A stretch of 5,416 nucleotides of DNA, taken from the NCBI GenBank assembly GCA_050014815.1, contig JBEKCP010000428.1:1-5416 (forward strand), in the 5' to 3' direction. The stretch is from JBEKCP01 sp050014815. GTDB taxonomy: Bacteria; Planctomycetota; Planctomycetia; Pirellulales; Thermoguttaceae. Of this stretch, positions 4,585-5,416 are shown in pieces (the first letter of the stretch is position 1; the number at the start of each line of letters is the position of its first letter). The translations under genes were made by a program, and so were the position numbers. The notes beneath the pieces were generated by a model, which was not told the origin of the DNA, ran no database searches, and was given only the letters and a program-made list of their open reading frames with translations.

Positions 4585-5416
4585 CATTGCGCAACAGGCC
4601 GACCACCAGAGACCCGTTGTGGCCGCCGAAGCCGAAACTGTTGGACATTGCGACCGAGACCCTCCGCTGGCGGACCTGATTGGGGGTGTAATCTAGATCG
4701 CAAGTGGGGTCTGGCGTCTGGTAGTTGATCGTCGGCGGGATCAGCCCGTCCCGAAGGGCCAAGATCGAGAAGATCAGTTCCACCCCCCCGCTGGCGCCCA
4801 GCAGGTGCCCAAGCTGACTCTTCGTGCTGGAGATGCTCAGCTTGTAAGCGTGATCTTTGAAGACCGTCTTGATGGCCAGCGTTTCCGCCTGATCGCCCAG
4901 GGGGGTACTGGTGCCGTGGGCATTGACGTAGCCGACCTCGGGGGGATTGAGCCGTGCGTTTCGCAGGGCCAGGGTCATGGCGTGGGCCGCCCCGACGCCG
5001 TCCTTGTCCGGCTGAGTGATGTGGCCGCCGTCGGCACTCATTCCGTAGCCGAGCATTTCGGCATAGATGCGGGCGCCGCGAGCCCGGGCATGCTGGAGCT
5101 CCTCGAGGACCAGCACGCCGGCGCCCTCGCTGAGGACGAAACCGTCGCGGTCGCGGTCGAAGGGGCGGCTGGCGCCGGCCGGGTCGTCGTTCCGCTCCGA
5201 TAGGGCCCGCATGGCGGCGAAGCCGGCCAGGCCCATGTGGGTCACGGCGGCCTCCGTGCCGCCGGTGATCATAACGTCGGCGTCATCGTACTGGATGGCG
5301 CGGAAGGCCTCGCCGATGGCGTTGGCCGCGCTGGCGCAAGCGGTGACGATGGCGACGTTGGGACCCTTCAGGCCCCACTGGATCGAGAGCTGCCCGCTGG
5401 CCGCGGTCGCGATCAG
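4574..5416 (-). CDS. fabF: Beta-ketoacyl-ACP synthase II (FabF type), 5' part outside window
   Basis: FabF condenses malonyl-ACP with an acyl-ACP in cytoplasmic type II fatty acid synthesis. 280 residues are visible. They enter already in frame as SGQLSIQWGLKGPNVAIVTACASAANAIGE; about 130-140 N-terminal residues should lie beyond the edge. The catalytic set is intact: Cys at visible residue 27 (TACASA, codon 5336-5338), His 167 (VNAHGTSTPLGD) and His 204 (STKSQLGHLLGASGG). The gating loop SFGFGGHN is at 260-267. The FDRDRDGFVLSEGAGVLVLEELQHARARGARIY block closely matches the paralogue at 1779-3095, also at DNA level. The C-terminus (GLLRNGQA) runs a few residues beyond the usual end and is coded by a repeat arm. 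It could be the housekeeping enzyme or a specialised KS that partners the inactive paralogue; what is visible does not decide between them. Confidence 0.93.
   Translation of the reverse strand: MIATAASGQLSIQWGLKGPNVAIVTACASAANAIGEAFRAIQYDDADVMITGGTEAAVTHMGLAGFAAMRALSERNDDPAGASRPFDRDRDGFVLSEGAGVLVLEELQHARARGARIYAEMLGYGMSADGGHITQPDKDGVGAAHAMTLALRNARLNPPEVGYVNAHGTSTPLGDQAETLAIKTVFKDHAYKLSISSTKSQLGHLLGASGGVELIFSILALRDGLIPPTINYQTPDPTCDLDYTPNQVRQRRVSVAMSNSFGFGGHNGSLVVGLLRNGQA

Noticed and set aside
1..5416. CRISPR array, tRNA/rRNA genes, insertion sequence or prophage parts
   Set aside because: No regularly spaced repeats of CRISPR length, no tRNA cloverleaf, and no transposase or phage-like protein were found on either strand.

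Overview
The window is GC-rich bacterial chromosome with every convincing gene on the minus strand. Protein style (a NusA N-terminus close to 'RIVDTIHRDKNIDKEIVFEGIEAALVSAAKKHFG'), gene content, and spacers full of short purine tandem repeats and small GC hairpins suggest the phylum Planctomycetota. This placement is inferred from the style of the sequence, not from a search.

Layout in the direction of transcription (from high to low coordinates): (1) the 3' two thirds of a FabF-type beta-ketoacyl-ACP synthase with an intact Cys-His-His triad (4574-5416, cut by the window edge); (2) a 184-bp spacer with a nested hairpin at the fabF stop, purine repeats and a good sigma70-like promoter; (3) a 359-residue exported protein that I read as a small secretin-like-fold protein of unknown role (3310-4389); (4) a 214-bp spacer with heptamer repeats, a second copy of the 18-bp hairpin repeat, and a convincing rho-independent terminator; (5) a FabF paralogue whose Cys and second His are replaced by Glu and Asn, so it resembles a chain-length factor or KS-beta rather than an active condensing enzyme (1779-3095); (6) a 267-bp spacer that holds a strong nusA promoter and an 8-bp leader hairpin; (7) nusA (66-1511), with a low-complexity C-terminal tail. 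Bases 1-65, downstream of nusA, hold no recognisable gene.

The two ketosynthase-family genes probably act together in an acyl-chain-building system: an active KS plus a catalytically dead partner. The exported gene between them has its own promoter and is followed by a terminator, so the three genes are probably not one simple operon. nusA is transcribed from its own promoter and has no rimP directly upstream, unlike the common rimP-nusA-infB order. The most interesting signals are the degenerate ketosynthase, the secretin-like gene sitting between the pair, and intergenic repeats that reach into the stop codons of two neighbouring genes.
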